Assembly: GCF_017355955.1 (NCBI RefSeq)
Contig: NZ_JAFFID010000001.1
Span: 2,170,001-2,234,000, forward strand
Direction of reading: 5' to 3'
Length of the DNA stretch: 64,000 nucleotides
Origin: Sabulibacter ruber
GTDB taxonomy: Bacteria > Bacteroidota > Bacteroidia > Cytophagales > Hymenobacteraceae
This document shows, in pieces, positions 54,546 to 63,730 of this stretch; position 1 is the stretch's first letter, and the number at the start of each line of letters is the position of its first letter. The translations under genes and the position numbers were made by a program. Below the pieces are notes generated by a model. It saw nothing but the letters and a program-made list of their open reading frames with translations. It was not told the DNA's origin and made no database searches.

Positions 54546-55736
54546 CTATACCAAGCCAGGCACCTCTACCACTTCGTTCACATCAGTGCCGTACTCTACG
54601 CCTTCCACTTCAAACCCGAACAGGTTGAAGAAATCGGTGCGGTAGCCGTTCAGGTCACCAATGGTTGGTAAAGTCTCAGTAGTGGCTTGCTCCCACAGCT
54701 GAGCGACCTCGGCTTGCACGTCCTCGCGCATTTCCCAGTCATCAATCCGGATGCGGCCTTTCTCGTCTACCGGAACTTCGCCGTTGGTAAACAATCTTTC
54801 CTTGAACAGGCGCTGCATCTGCTCAATGGTACCCTCATGAATGCCTTTCGCTTTCATTACTTTGTACAGCAGGGAGATGTACAACGGAATAACCGGAATA
54901 GCTGAGCTGGCCTGCGTTACCAACGCTTTGTTGACAGACACATACGCTTTCCCGTTCAGGTCTTTCAGTTTATCGGCGATGGTGAAAGCCGTGGCCTCCA
55001 GGTGATCCTTGGCCCGCCCGATGGTTCCTTTGCGGTAAACGGCCTCGGTTAAAGCTGGCCCAATGTAGGAGTAAGCCACAGTGGTAGCGCCCGGTGCCAG
55101 CAGATCAGCGGCTTTCAGGGCATCCATCCACATTTCCCAGTCCTCGCCGCCCATCACGGCCACGGTGTTCTGGATGTCTTCCTCAGAAGCTGGGGAAATA
55201 GACACCTCAGACACGTTGCCGGTATGGAAATCAACGGTTTTGTTGGTAAACGTCTGGCCAATGGGTTTCAGCACGGAGTTGTGCGTGATACCGGTTTTAG
55301 GGTTGGTTCTGCGCGGTGAGGCCAAGCTGTAAATAACCAGGTCTACCTGACCCAGATCGGTTTTGATCAGATCTAAGGTTTTCTGCTTGATTTCGTCTGA
55401 AAAGGCGTCGCCGTTGATGCTCTTGGCGTAAAGGCCTGCCTCTTGTGCCTGCTGCTCAAAAGCGGCGGTGTTGTACCAGCCGGGAGAACCTGGTTTGCCT
55501 TCGGCCGATGGTTTTTCAAAATACACCCCAATTGTGGCGGCGTTGGAGCCAAAGGCGGCGGTGATTCTGGAGGCCAGGCCAAATCCGGTGGAGGCTCCAA
55601 TCACCAATACTTTTTTAGGGCCTTCAATCTGTCCCTTTGATTTCACATAGTTAATCTGGTTTATCACGTTCTGCTCGCATCCTTTAGGATGGGCGGTTAA
55701 GCAGATAAACCCACGTACTCTTGGCGTAATGATCAT
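54546..55736 (-). CDS. fabV: FabV-type enoyl-[acyl-carrier-protein] reductase
   Basis: NADH-dependent reduction of trans-2-enoyl-ACP/CoA, last step of the fatty-acid elongation cycle. The long FabV-type SDR, 396 residues, is marked by the N-terminal RGFICLTAHPKGCEQNV, the nucleotide loop KVLVIGASTGFGLASRITAAFG, and YRKGTIGRAKDH with the FabV Tyr-x8-Lys active site. This isozyme is naturally insensitive to triclosan in studied species. Start ATG 55736, with the normal MIITPRVRGFI N-terminus. Confidence 0.97.
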   Translation of the reverse strand: MIITPRVRGFICLTAHPKGCEQNVINQINYVKSKGQIEGPKKVLVIGASTGFGLASRITAAFGSNAATIGVYFEKPSAEGKPGSPGWYNTAAFEQQAQEAGLYAKSINGDAFSDEIKQKTLDLIKTDLGQVDLVIYSLASPRRTNPKTGITHNSVLKPIGQTFTNKTVDFHTGNVSEVSISPASEEDIQNTVAVMGGEDWEMWMDALKAADLLAPGATTVAYSYIGPALTEAVYRKGTIGRAKDHLEATAFTIADKLKDLNGKAYVSVNKALVTQASSAIPVIPLYISLLYKVMKAKGIHEGTIEQMQRLFKERLFTNGEVPVDEKGRIRIDDWEMREDVQAEVAQLWEQATTETLPTIGDLNGYRTDFFNLFGFEVEGVEYGTDVNEVVEVPGLV

Positions 55737-55904
55737 GGAAAAATGGTTTTACAGATTTCTGCTGTAAGCTATCATTCAATTTGCAGACGTAAATTGGTTA
55801 TTTTTTCTTAACAAAACATACCAGAGCGCATTTTTGCACCCTAACCCAGGGCACCACCTCACCTCTCTGCCTGGGAAATGCTGCTTTCATACGCTGCCCA
55901 GCCT

Positions 55905-56633
55905 TCACCTGGAAAGCTCTTTGTCTACCTTTCTGCCCATGCGTTTCTGCAGCTTGTTGAGCAGGTAAATGGAAATCATGAGCCAGAAAATACCGGCGGC
56001 CCAACCCGCCAACACATCTGAGGCATAATGTACGTTGAGGTAAACCCGGCTAAAGCCGATGAGAAAAATCAGAATCCCCAGCAACAAACTCAGAAACCAG
56101 CGGAGCCATCGGTTTTGCACATTGGTCCAGAGCAGGTACATGAGCAGACCCCAGAAAGCACCGCCAATCATGGCGTGACCGCTGGGGAAGCTGTTGCCGC
56201 CTTGTTCCAGAAAGGCTGTCTCGGGCCGGGGACGGGCAAACAGAAGCTTCATGCTCTGGTTGAACAAGGTGGTGGTAGCCGCTATGGCAATGACCTTGAG
56301 CGAGTAAAACCGCCATTTCTTGAAGATGAAGAAAAGCAACGCCAGCCCCAGTGAACCGAAGATGAGGAAGTTCTTGGACCCGAAGAACGTGATGAAATAC
56401 ATGGCATCGGTGGTCTCGGGGGTAGTGATGTCGCCCGCAAAAGCGAAGGCCGCCTGGTCCAGTTCCTTCTCCTGCTCCACAAACACCACCGCAGTCATCC
56501 AGAAAAACAAGAGAGCCGAACCCACAAACACTGCCCACGCCACAACCATTTGCAGCGTTACCACTTTTATGGCGGTTCCGGTTTTTTTAGCTGTCTCTTC
56601 TACCTCTGTCTGCATACTCTCTGCGTTTTTCAT
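55905..56633 (-). CDS. PAP2-family phosphatase
   Basis: Membrane phosphatase of 242 residues, typically acting on undecaprenyl pyrophosphate or lipid phosphates. The three PAP2 motifs are complete: KLLFARPRP, FPSGHAM and SRVYLNVHYASDVLAG. About six helices. ATG 56633 (M9 of a longer frame) is preferred. A second, related copy lies 3 kb downstream at 59495; the two share VYL[NH]VHYA[ST]DVLAG. Cytosolic N-terminus is charged. Confidence 0.92.
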   Translation of the reverse strand: MKNAESMQTEVEETAKKTGTAIKVVTLQMVVAWAVFVGSALLFFWMTAVVFVEQEKELDQAAFAFAGDITTPETTDAMYFITFFGSKNFLIFGSLGLALLFFIFKKWRFYSLKVIAIAATTTLFNQSMKLLFARPRPETAFLEQGGNSFPSGHAMIGGAFWGLLMYLLWTNVQNRWLRWFLSLLLGILIFLIGFSRVYLNVHYASDVLAGWAAGIFWLMISIYLLNKLQKRMGRKVDKELSR

Positions 56634-56878
56634 GGTTTTTACGAAAATCAGGCCCAAAACAGATGCAACCCACTCTGCCGCTTGTTAAATCAGCCAATGG
56701 TGAACCTATCTGGTTACACCGCAGCGCACAGTGAAGAAGTAAAACCACATATGCTTCGTTTTTCCTGATCTCTGTGCTTTTAGGCTGATTTTGCGGTGAA
56801 ATTTGCAGATGCAAAAACGCGGTAATAGGTGCCGTTTTTGTGTCAAAGGATTTGTTATCTTAGCGGAAAGGAAAATCT

Positions 56879-57367
56879 ATGAGAAACGTTTTACTTGCTT
56901 TCTTAGCAGCGATAGTACTATTGCCCATGGCAGCGCAGGCGCAAACTACTTTGTCCCTGGCCCATAAACCCGCCCCAAGAGCCAGCCTGAACCTGTCATT
57001 ACCTGCTTCCACCACCCAGAAGACAGACCCTTACCTCTATAGTAAAAAAGGCGACACTTTCCTGTTGCTGGGCATTGGCCTGAACATACTAAGCGCGGGA
57101 AGCTACCTCATGGTGCCCAATTTCTACAAGAAGCCCTACGACCCCACCACCGATTATCTCTACCGGATGGATGTAGCCAAGAATAACCCTGCGGTCATTC
57201 AGCAGATTGAGCAGTGGTATGATGAGGCTATGGTCACCTACAACCGCGAGACAGCACAACGCAACAGAAAAGTCAGGAACGCCCGCTACGCCTGTGCCGC
57301 CGCTTTCACCCTGGGCGTGGCATTTGATATAGCCGCCATTAAGAACTTCAAAAAGGGAAAACAGTAG
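56879..57367 (+). CDS. Secreted or envelope hypothetical protein
   Basis: 162 residues with a signal peptide (MRNVLLAFLAAIVLLPMAAQAQ, cut near residue 22). A mid-protein hydrophobic stretch (about 62-80, LLLGIGLNILSAGSYLMV) and another near 140-155 suggest membrane association. A basic, charged stretch lies between them. No family is recognised. It is divergent from the PAP2 gene. Confidence 0.65.
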   Translation: MRNVLLAFLAAIVLLPMAAQAQTTLSLAHKPAPRASLNLSLPASTTQKTDPYLYSKKGDTFLLLGIGLNILSAGSYLMVPNFYKKPYDPTTDYLYRMDVAKNNPAVIQQIEQWYDEAMVTYNRETAQRNRKVRNARYACAAAFTLGVAFDIAAIKNFKKGKQ

Positions 57368-57495
57368 GGTTACTATTTCCTGATCTAAGCCTGCAATCAG
57401 AGTTGTTTGATAAGGGAGATATTCATTCATCTCCCTTTTTCATTGGCTACCCATGCCTGCAACCGCTATACTTGAGCTGCAACCAATAACTACAG

Positions 57496-57990
57496 ATGAA
57501 AAGAATGCTCCCCCTCCTTCTACTGCTGCTCCCATTTCTGGCTTTCGGGCAGAAGGTGAAATTTAGCCATACTGGAAAGGTTAACAAGGCTTCAAGGGAG
57601 GACCTTCAACTTTTAGCCGAAGAGTTTATACACAGCTACTTTACTACCCTAAAAGAATCACAACTTGAAAAATCCGATGGGTCATTGATAATCCGCAAAG
57701 CACTTCAAAAGCTAAACGTTGAAATCAATGGGATAGAAAGACCGGTGCTGTTTGGCTATGATTTAATAATCTCCCTGCAGGAAGGCAGATACAGCGCTGA
57801 GGTGACGAACACCACCTTTACTTATACTACCCAACCGGTACCCGGTGAAAGGTTTCTGGGACCTACACCTCCAGATGACAAAAAAGACGATGTAGAATAT
57901 TTAAGTACCATGTCAAGTTACCAACAGCAGACAAGAGCTTTTATTGATTACCTGTTCAAAGAAATTGACAAGGCATTGAAAGTTAAATAA
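57496..57990 (+). CDS. Secreted hypothetical protein
   Basis: 164 residues with a signal peptide (MKRMLPLLLLLLPFLAFGQ). The mature part has KVNKASREDLQLLAEEFIHSYF and GYDLIISLQEGRYSAEVTNTTFTY, a pattern seen in DUF4468-type TBP-like secreted proteins; the match is only by pattern. ATG 57496. Same orientation as the gene at 56879, 128 bp apart. Confidence 0.68.
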   Translation: MKRMLPLLLLLLPFLAFGQKVKFSHTGKVNKASREDLQLLAEEFIHSYFTTLKESQLEKSDGSLIIRKALQKLNVEINGIERPVLFGYDLIISLQEGRYSAEVTNTTFTYTTQPVPGERFLGPTPPDDKKDDVEYLSTMSSYQQQTRAFIDYLFKEIDKALKVK

Positions 57991-58268
57991 CCTGTCATGT
58001 ACTTAAGTTTTAGACTTCTATATTTTACCATTCCTACATAAAGACTGTTCTTTCATACAGTCTTTCTTATAACTTTCATTATCCGCTACTAGCTGCCGAT
58101 ATTTTTATCCGCAATTGATGGTTGTCGTTGGCAACTAAACACTAATCGAATGATGATCACGAAATTTGAACAACAATAGCTAATAATCAAATTTCATCAG
58201 TATTTTTTATAATAATAAAATGTATTTTTAACCCCAATTAAATTTTTTACGGTTAATTACAGGATTAA

Positions 58269-58976
58269 ATGAAGAAAATCTACATTTTAAGTTTACTTCT
58301 TGTCACTGCCAAACTTTCTCATGGGCAAGATAATGTTTTCATTCCAAGAACTTATTTCGGTATAAAAGGAGGGATCACCAAATCATCAGTGAAAGGGAAC
58401 GAAATTGAGGCGTTAGAAGGCCATAAAATAGATTATCAACCCCATATTGATGACACATATGGCTTCGTGCTTTCTACCGATCTAAATAAATCACTACAAT
58501 TGAAAATAGAGGCTATTAGCACTGGGAAGGGAACAACTTATTCAAGCCCAGAATTTGAGCATGAAAATGAAGATACTAACAAAAAAACAGTAACCTATGT
58601 CCAAGTACCGGTACTGGTTGGCTACAAACTCCCCCTGAAATCCAATATTAAGTTTATAGTAGAGGCTGGAATAGCTGGCAATGTTGCGATGGAGTCAGTA
58701 AAGTATAATCCTGAGGCATATGCACCAGGAACTGACGTTGAGGCTCCTAACCTAATGGTCTCACCTACAGCTGGAGTGGAGTTTGGTTATACTTTTAACA
58801 CTTCTTATAACCATTCCTATTTCTTTGTGAACTTTCGCCACGACTTCGACCACCAAAAATACTTTCAGAGGATGAATGGCAAATACTACCTTCAACATGC
58901 CGGCATGAACGCCTTAACGCTAGGGGTAATGCTTAGAACAAATAAAGGGTATCTTAAACAACAGCAATTTAATTAA
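58269..58976 (+). CDS. Outer-membrane beta-barrel protein (PorT/OMP_b-brl_2-like)
   Basis: 235 residues with a signal peptide (cut after SHGQ, about residue 20). The start FIPRTYFGIKGGITKSSVKG and alternating aromatic strands (TYVQVPVLVGYKLPL; ELNFVNFRHDFD-like NHSYFFVNFRHDF) fit small 8-stranded barrels of the PorT/OmpA type. No C-terminal OmpA domain. The stop is followed by a perfect hairpin. AT-rich leader. Function unknown. Confidence 0.78.
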   Translation: MKKIYILSLLLVTAKLSHGQDNVFIPRTYFGIKGGITKSSVKGNEIEALEGHKIDYQPHIDDTYGFVLSTDLNKSLQLKIEAISTGKGTTYSSPEFEHENEDTNKKTVTYVQVPVLVGYKLPLKSNIKFIVEAGIAGNVAMESVKYNPEAYAPGTDVEAPNLMVSPTAGVEFGYTFNTSYNHSYFFVNFRHDFDHQKYFQRMNGKYYLQHAGMNALTLGVMLRTNKGYLKQQQFN

Positions 58977-59022
58977 CCTTATTGCCAACAAAATATAACC
59001 TGGACATCGTCTAGTAAACTCT

Positions 59023-59065
59023 AGATTAAATAAAAAGGGGGCTTTTACCCCTTTTTATTTAATCT
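59023..59065. terminator. Terminator after the beta-barrel gene
   Basis: A perfect 18-bp stem (59023-59040 with 59048-59065) around a short loop, 47 bp past the stop, with A/T-rich arms. Confidence 0.85.
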
Positions 59066-59287
59066 CCTTACTCGTGTATCAAACCTGTTAAATCATGCTA
59101 TCTAGATTTTAATGGGGAGACAATCATTTGCTAGCCAACTTACCAGATGGATTGAACCAGAAAAATACAAGCGCTTAATGAAAGAAACAGGATCTGAAAG
59201 TACCTAAGGTCAGCTATGAAGAGAAATACTTGCACTTTCTAAAAAAGTGAAAGCTGGGTAGAACTTTCCCCCAATCAAAAAAAGAAA

Positions 59288-59317
59288 AAGCCTTGCAACT
59301 TTTCAGTTACAAGGCTT
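59288..59317 (-). terminator. Terminator of tRNA-Leu
   Basis: A 13-bp stem with one mismatch and a 4-5 nt loop, followed by a T-rich run on the minus strand just after the tRNA 3' end. Confidence 0.7.
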
Positions 59318-59324
59318 CTTTCTG

Positions 59325-59404
59325 TGCGCAGGGGGAGACTCGAACTCCCATGGTTGCCCGCTGCCGCCTGAAGACAGTGCGTCTACCAATTTCGCCACCT
59401 GCGC
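59325..59404 (-). tRNA. tRNA-Leu (anticodon CAG)
   Basis: Folds as a class II tRNA: 7-bp acceptor stem (GCGCAGG / CCTGCGC, discriminator A), D arm with GCGAAATTGGTAGACGC, anticodon stem CTGTC/GGCAG with loop TTCAGGC (anticodon CAG), an 11-nt variable region, and T arm GGGAG-TTCGAGT-CTCCC. 80 nt. The 3' CCA is not encoded. Confidence 0.95.
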
Positions 59405-59494
59405 AGCTTATTACCCGTCATTGCTTTAGGGTGCACAAAAATACTACTTTTTATTTATTTGCAATAACCCACCTCAAATTTTTAGAAAAAAATT

Positions 59495-60214
59495 TCAGGA
59501 CACGGGCTGCTGCTCGCCTTTTACCACGGGGTGCAGATTACGTTTAGAGAACTTTTCCATCCTGCTAAGCAGGAAGTTAGCCAAAATCACCCACCCTAAA
59601 CCAGCCGCCAATCCGGCAAGCACATCGGTGGCGTAGTGTACATGCAGATACACCCGGCTGAACCCGATACACAGAATCAGCAGCACCAACAAGGTGATCA
59701 GGAGGAATCGCCAGGCGGGCACTTCCACGTTTTTCCAAACCAGATAAATAAGCAGACCATAAAACGAGGCGCTGATCATGGCGTGCCCACTGGGAAAACT
59801 AAGCCCGTATGACTCCACCAGGTGCGGAACCAACGGTCTTGGGCGGTTGAAAAGGTACTTAAGTATCAGGTTCAGGGAGATACTGCCCACGGCAATCACG
59901 GGTATTTTCAAGGAATACCATTTGTGCTTTTTCACAAACAGGAAGTACCCAATCAACATGAGGCCTGCCCCGGTGATGAAGTTGCGCGAAGCCAGAAACG
60001 TCACTCCTTTTATAAACTCGGTCAGGCTGGGGCTGGCCCGTTCATCGGCCCAGGCAAAAGCCCGGCTATCAAATTTCAACTCTTTCCCGGGCAGCACTTC
60101 CCTGGCCAGCCAGAAGAACAGAATCAGGCACAGGATAAACACCGCCCAGATTACCACCAGCTCCACGGTAAACAAAGCCGTAGAGGCCACAAATTTCCTA
60201 AATGCTTTTTTCAT
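59495..60214 (-). CDS. Second PAP2-family phosphatase
   Basis: Paralogue of the gene at 55905, 239 residues. Motifs: KYLFNRPRP, FPSGHAM and SRVYLHVHYATDVLAG. About six helices. The N-terminal region (MKKAFRKFVASTALFTVELV) differs from the first copy. ATG 60214. It is transcribed away from cinA, with a palindromic repeat between them. Substrate likely a lipid phosphate such as undecaprenyl pyrophosphate. Confidence 0.92.
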   Translation of the reverse strand: MKKAFRKFVASTALFTVELVVIWAVFILCLILFFWLAREVLPGKELKFDSRAFAWADERASPSLTEFIKGVTFLASRNFITGAGLMLIGYFLFVKKHKWYSLKIPVIAVGSISLNLILKYLFNRPRPLVPHLVESYGLSFPSGHAMISASFYGLLIYLVWKNVEVPAWRFLLITLLVLLILCIGFSRVYLHVHYATDVLAGLAAGLGWVILANFLLSRMEKFSKRNLHPVVKGEQQPVS

Positions 60215-60237
60215 GCAGATCAATCGTCACTTGGGCT

Positions 60238-60281
60238 GCCTGTTTCAGGGCTGATTTCAGGGAAACAGGCTTGAAACAGGC
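60238..60281. repeat. Dispersed palindrome in a divergent promoter region
   Basis: Arms gcctgtttcagggctgatttc (60238-60258) and its imperfect complement (60261-60281). It lies between two gene starts, so it cannot be a terminator for either neighbour; it shows that the family is not limited to gene ends. Confidence 0.65.
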
Positions 60282-60388
60282 AAACTGCTTAAAATACGTA
60301 GTGGGGAGGGCCGGTGTTTGCCTTGGTCAAAGAGACAACTTCCAGAGGCTAAAACCAGTATGCAGCCTCATAGCCACCATTGAATCCT

Positions 60389-60892
60389 ATGAAACCAGAA
60401 GAACTGACCCAACTCATGATGAAGTTAAAGGACAAAGGGCTCTCCTTGGCCTTTGCCGAAAGCTGCACCGGTGGCAGCCTGGCGGCGGCGTTAAGCGAAG
60501 CCACCGGTACGTCAGATGTGTTCCTGGGCAGTATGGTGACCTATGATGCCGTGGCCAAAAACAAAGTGCTGGGCGTGAAAAACGAAACCCTTAAGCTTTA
60601 TACCGCCGAGAGCCAGCAAGTCACCAATGAGATGGTGCAGGGGTTGCATAAACTCCTGAAGGCCGATGTCTGCGTAGCGGTGACGGGGCTGTTTGGCCAG
60701 GGTGGCTCTGAAAACCCCGAAAAACCCGTGGGCACCACCTTTGTTTCCATTCTCTTCAAGGAGAAAGTGGAGGAGTACCGCCAGATATTCAAAGGCGATG
60801 CCAAGAAGATGCGGGAACAAGCGCAGGATTTCATCTTCCAGAAACTGGAGGAAACCCTGGAACGCCATTACCAACACAGCGGCCAGGAGTAA
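60389..60892 (+). CDS. CinA C-terminal domain protein (nicotinamide-nucleotide amidase)
   Basis: Cytosolic 167-residue PncC/YgaD-type protein that hydrolyses nicotinamide mononucleotide to nicotinic acid mononucleotide in NAD recycling. The family is recognised by LSLAFAESCTGGSLAAALSE, GSMVTYDAVAKNKVLGV and VAVTGLFGQGGSENPEKPVGT. Stand-alone form without the N-terminal molybdopterin-like domain. ATG 60389 is preferred to the TTG at 60380. Confidence 0.93.
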   Translation: MKPEELTQLMMKLKDKGLSLAFAESCTGGSLAAALSEATGTSDVFLGSMVTYDAVAKNKVLGVKNETLKLYTAESQQVTNEMVQGLHKLLKADVCVAVTGLFGQGGSENPEKPVGTTFVSILFKEKVEEYRQIFKGDAKKMREQAQDFIFQKLEETLERHYQHSGQE

Positions 60893-61006
60893 GCGGTTTC
60901 AGCCTCCTGTTGCTTTGCGATCTTTTTAAGCCGGGCTGAGCACGCAAGGGCATGCCTGTTTTTGTGCTACTTTTGGGAAACCGGGCCTAAAACAGCGTAG
61001 CTTTCC

Positions 61007-61666
61007 ATGCCTTCCTCCCCTACCCCAGACTTCAACCTGATTGCCCCGGTTTATGATGCCCTGGCGCAGGCGGTGTACGGCCAGGCCCAACTGAAAGCCC
61101 AGGCACACTTTCTTCCCTTGGTACCCGCGCAATCCAGAGTACTGATCCTGGGCGGCGGCAGCGGCTGGATCTTACCTCAACTTCTGCAAAAAAGCGCCCC
61201 GGCCCAGGTGCTTTACCTGGAAGCCTCGGCCAAAATGGTGCACCTGGCAAAAAGAAGGCTCGGGCAAAGCCCCTCCAACACTAACGTGGAATTCAGAGTT
61301 GGCACCGAGGCTGACCTTTTGCCCCAGGAGAAGTTCCACGTGGTCATCACGCCGTTTGTTTTGGACCTGTTTTCCCAGGATCAGGCCCAAAACATGATGC
61401 AACGGCTTAGTCAGGCCTTGCTCCCCTCTAGTTTGTGGCTGCACACTGATTTTTATCTTTCAGCCTCCCCCACCCAACGTCTGTGGCAAAAGCCTTTGCT
61501 GTGGAGCATGTACAAGTTCTTTGGGCTGGTGAGCGGCATCTCGGGCAAGAGCCTGCCGCCTTTTGAGTTGTTGTTCACCAGCCTCGGGTTCCAGACCAAA
61601 CAGGAAGCCTTTTTCTTCAGAGGCTTCATCCGGGCGCAGGTGCTGCAAAGGCCAGATCCTGCTTAG
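61007..61666 (+). CDS. Class I SAM-dependent methyltransferase
   Basis: 219 residues. Motif I is VLILGGGSGWILPQL, the acidic end of strand 2 is LYLEAS, and motif II/III regions follow (VVITPFVLDLFSQDQAQNMM). The N-terminus (FNLIAPVYDALAQAVYG) resembles ubiquinone/menaquinone-type methyltransferases, but length and C-terminus (KSLPPFELLFTSLGF) differ; the substrate is unknown. Gene order with cinA on the left and the M61 peptidase on the right suggests no pathway. Confidence 0.85.
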   Translation: MPSSPTPDFNLIAPVYDALAQAVYGQAQLKAQAHFLPLVPAQSRVLILGGGSGWILPQLLQKSAPAQVLYLEASAKMVHLAKRRLGQSPSNTNVEFRVGTEADLLPQEKFHVVITPFVLDLFSQDQAQNMMQRLSQALLPSSLWLHTDFYLSASPTQRLWQKPLLWSMYKFFGLVSGISGKSLPPFELLFTSLGFQTKQEAFFFRGFIRAQVLQRPDPA

Positions 61667-61740
61667 AAAAGAAGTTATTGAAGGCAGAGTGGCGGGTTGT
61701 GGCTTTCATGTGTATCTTGGAAGCTGAAACATTTCTCCCA

Positions 61741-63570
61741 ATGAAGAAAACCCTCTTCACAGCCTTGGCCGTTGCCGCCTTGGCTTTCGCTTCTCCGGCT
61801 AGGGCGCAGCAGAGCGTCAGCTACCAGGTCTCCTTTGAAAACGCCGTTCACCACGAGGCTACCGTCATCGCTACTTTTAAAGGCGTGCAGACGCCGGTAT
61901 TGGAAGTGCGTATGGCCCGCTCCTCGCCCGGACGTTACGCCCTGCACGAGTTCGCCAAGAACGTGTACAGCGTCCAGATCACCGACGGCAAAGGCAAAAC
62001 CTTAACGCCTAACCGCCCTAACCTGCACCAATGGAACGTCTCTGGCCACGATGGTACCGTAACGGTAAAATACACCTTGTTCGCAGATCACCCCGATGGC
62101 ACCTACGCGGGTGTGAGCCCTACCCATGCGCACCTCAACGCCCCCGCTACTTTTATGTACGCCCATGGCCTGGAGAAAGCGCCTATTCAGGTAAGCTTCA
62201 CCCCACCGGCCGGCAAGAACTGGACCGCCGCCACCCAGCTCAAAAAGGAGACGGCTCCGCTCACGTTCTCGGCGCCGGATTTCCAGTACTTCATGGACAG
62301 CCCTGTTGAGCTCGCCGATCTGAAATGGCGCGAATGGACGGTGCAGGAGAAAGGCCGCACCCAGAAAATCAGAATTGGCATGCACCACAGCGGCACTGAT
62401 CAGGAACTGGACGAATACACCCAGAGAGCCAAGCGCATTACGCAGGAAGCCCAGGCGGTATTTGGCGAACTTCCGGCCTTTGACTTTGGGGAGTACACCT
62501 TCATAGCCTGCTACCTGCCCGGCACGCCCGGCGACGGCATGGAACACCGCAACTCCACCGTGATCACCAGCTCGCGGTCGCTACAGACGGGCATGAACCC
62601 TAACCTGAGCACGCTATCGCATGAGTTTTTCCATGCCTGGAACGTGGAGCGCATCCGGCCTAAGAGCCTGGAGCCTTTCAACTTCGCAGATGCCAACATG
62701 AGCGGTGAACTGTGGCTGGCCGAAGGGTTTACCAGTTACTACGGCACTTTATTACTGGAGCGGGCCGGGGTCACGTCCTCAGCTGATTACCTTCAGAACG
62801 CCGGTTATCCTATTCTGGCGGTGATGGTTTCGCCGGGAAAAGAGTATTTCTCGCCGGTGGAGATGAGCCAGCAGGCTCCGTTTGTGGATGCTTCGCGCTC
62901 CGTAGACGCCACCAACCGCACCAACACGTACATTTCATATTACACGTACGGCAACGCCATCGCCATTGGACTGGATTTCACGCTGCGCACCAAGTTCAAG
63001 AATCTGACTTTAGATGATTACATGCGCCTGCTCTGGCAACGCCACGGCAAACCCGAGCAACCCTACACCCTGCCTGATCTGGAGAAAGCCCTGGCCGATC
63101 TGACCAAAGACCCCGCTTTTGCGCAGGATTTCTTTAAACGGCACATTTACGGAAAAGAAATGATCCCTTATGAAGCGTTAGCCCGGCAAATGGGCCTGGC
63201 GCTGCAACAATCCCCCAACGCGGTGATTGGCTGGGAAGGTCTGAAATTCCAGAACGACCAGGCTACCATTGCCCAGGGCACTTTCGCGAACAGTCCGCTT
63301 TACAAAGCAGGCTTAGACCGTGACGATGTGCTTTTAACCCTAGATGGCCAGAAACTCACCGACCAGAAAACGCTGGACAGCCTGTTGGCCAAACACAAAC
63401 CCGGCGACCAGGTGCAAGTGGAAGTGATGCAGCAAGGCACAAAGAAAACCGTGTCCCTTACCTTAGCCCAGGACCCGGCGGTAAAACTGGTGCCCCTAGA
63501 GCAGGTTGACAAAAAAGTACCGAAAGACGCCAAAGCCCGCCGCGAGGCCTGGTTGAGCAAGAAAGCGTAA
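61741..63570 (+). CDS. M61-family metallopeptidase with PDZ domain
   Basis: Secreted zinc peptidase of 609 residues: signal peptide (cut near ARAQ), beta-rich N-terminal domain, then the glycyl-aminopeptidase-type core with HEFFHAWNVERIRP and the downstream Glu in LWLAEGFTSYYG. A C-terminal PDZ domain (about 510-590: YKAGLDRDDVLLTLDGQKLTD) may recognise substrate tails. ATG 61741 matches the signal peptide; the upstream in-frame start adds a chance extension. M61 enzymes remove N-terminal Gly or Ala. Confidence 0.93.
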   Translation: MKKTLFTALAVAALAFASPARAQQSVSYQVSFENAVHHEATVIATFKGVQTPVLEVRMARSSPGRYALHEFAKNVYSVQITDGKGKTLTPNRPNLHQWNVSGHDGTVTVKYTLFADHPDGTYAGVSPTHAHLNAPATFMYAHGLEKAPIQVSFTPPAGKNWTAATQLKKETAPLTFSAPDFQYFMDSPVELADLKWREWTVQEKGRTQKIRIGMHHSGTDQELDEYTQRAKRITQEAQAVFGELPAFDFGEYTFIACYLPGTPGDGMEHRNSTVITSSRSLQTGMNPNLSTLSHEFFHAWNVERIRPKSLEPFNFADANMSGELWLAEGFTSYYGTLLLERAGVTSSADYLQNAGYPILAVMVSPGKEYFSPVEMSQQAPFVDASRSVDATNRTNTYISYYTYGNAIAIGLDFTLRTKFKNLTLDDYMRLLWQRHGKPEQPYTLPDLEKALADLTKDPAFAQDFFKRHIYGKEMIPYEALARQMGLALQQSPNAVIGWEGLKFQNDQATIAQGTFANSPLYKAGLDRDDVLLTLDGQKLTDQKTLDSLLAKHKPGDQVQVEVMQQGTKKTVSLTLAQDPAVKLVPLEQVDKKVPKDAKARREAWLSKKA

Positions 63571-63589
63571 AGCTGGTTAGGAGTTCTGC

Positions 63590-63633
63590 TTCTGTTTCGG
63601 ACCTGAAGTTGAGAAAACAGGCTCGAAACAGAA
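63590..63633 (+). terminator. Palindromic terminator of the M61 gene
   Basis: A 16-bp stem with one mismatch (63590-63605 with 63618-63633), 20 bp past the stop; pattern of the dispersed palindrome family. Confidence 0.7.
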
Positions 63634-63730
63634 CCTATAGACTAGAGGAGCGGTTGTTTCGTTAAAAGAGAGAAATCCTTAACTTGGTAGTGCTGAACCA
63701 TACGTTATCAGCCTACTTTTCTTATATCAG

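Larger units (their letters stand above)
58977..59324. other. Gene-poor stretch with degraded ORF remnant
   Basis: It holds the terminator at 59023-59065 and a broken frame at 59112-59250. ATG 59112 reads MGRQSFASQLTRWIEPEKYK and hits a stop; a frame one base off continues VSYEEKYLHFLKK to 59250. It may be the tail of a small transposase-like gene, but identity is unproven. The tRNA-Leu terminator lies at 59288-59317. Confidence 0.4.

Noticed and set aside
58081..58268. Possible structured leader before the outer-membrane barrel gene
   Set aside because: AT-rich, with no stem or conserved block that I could support.
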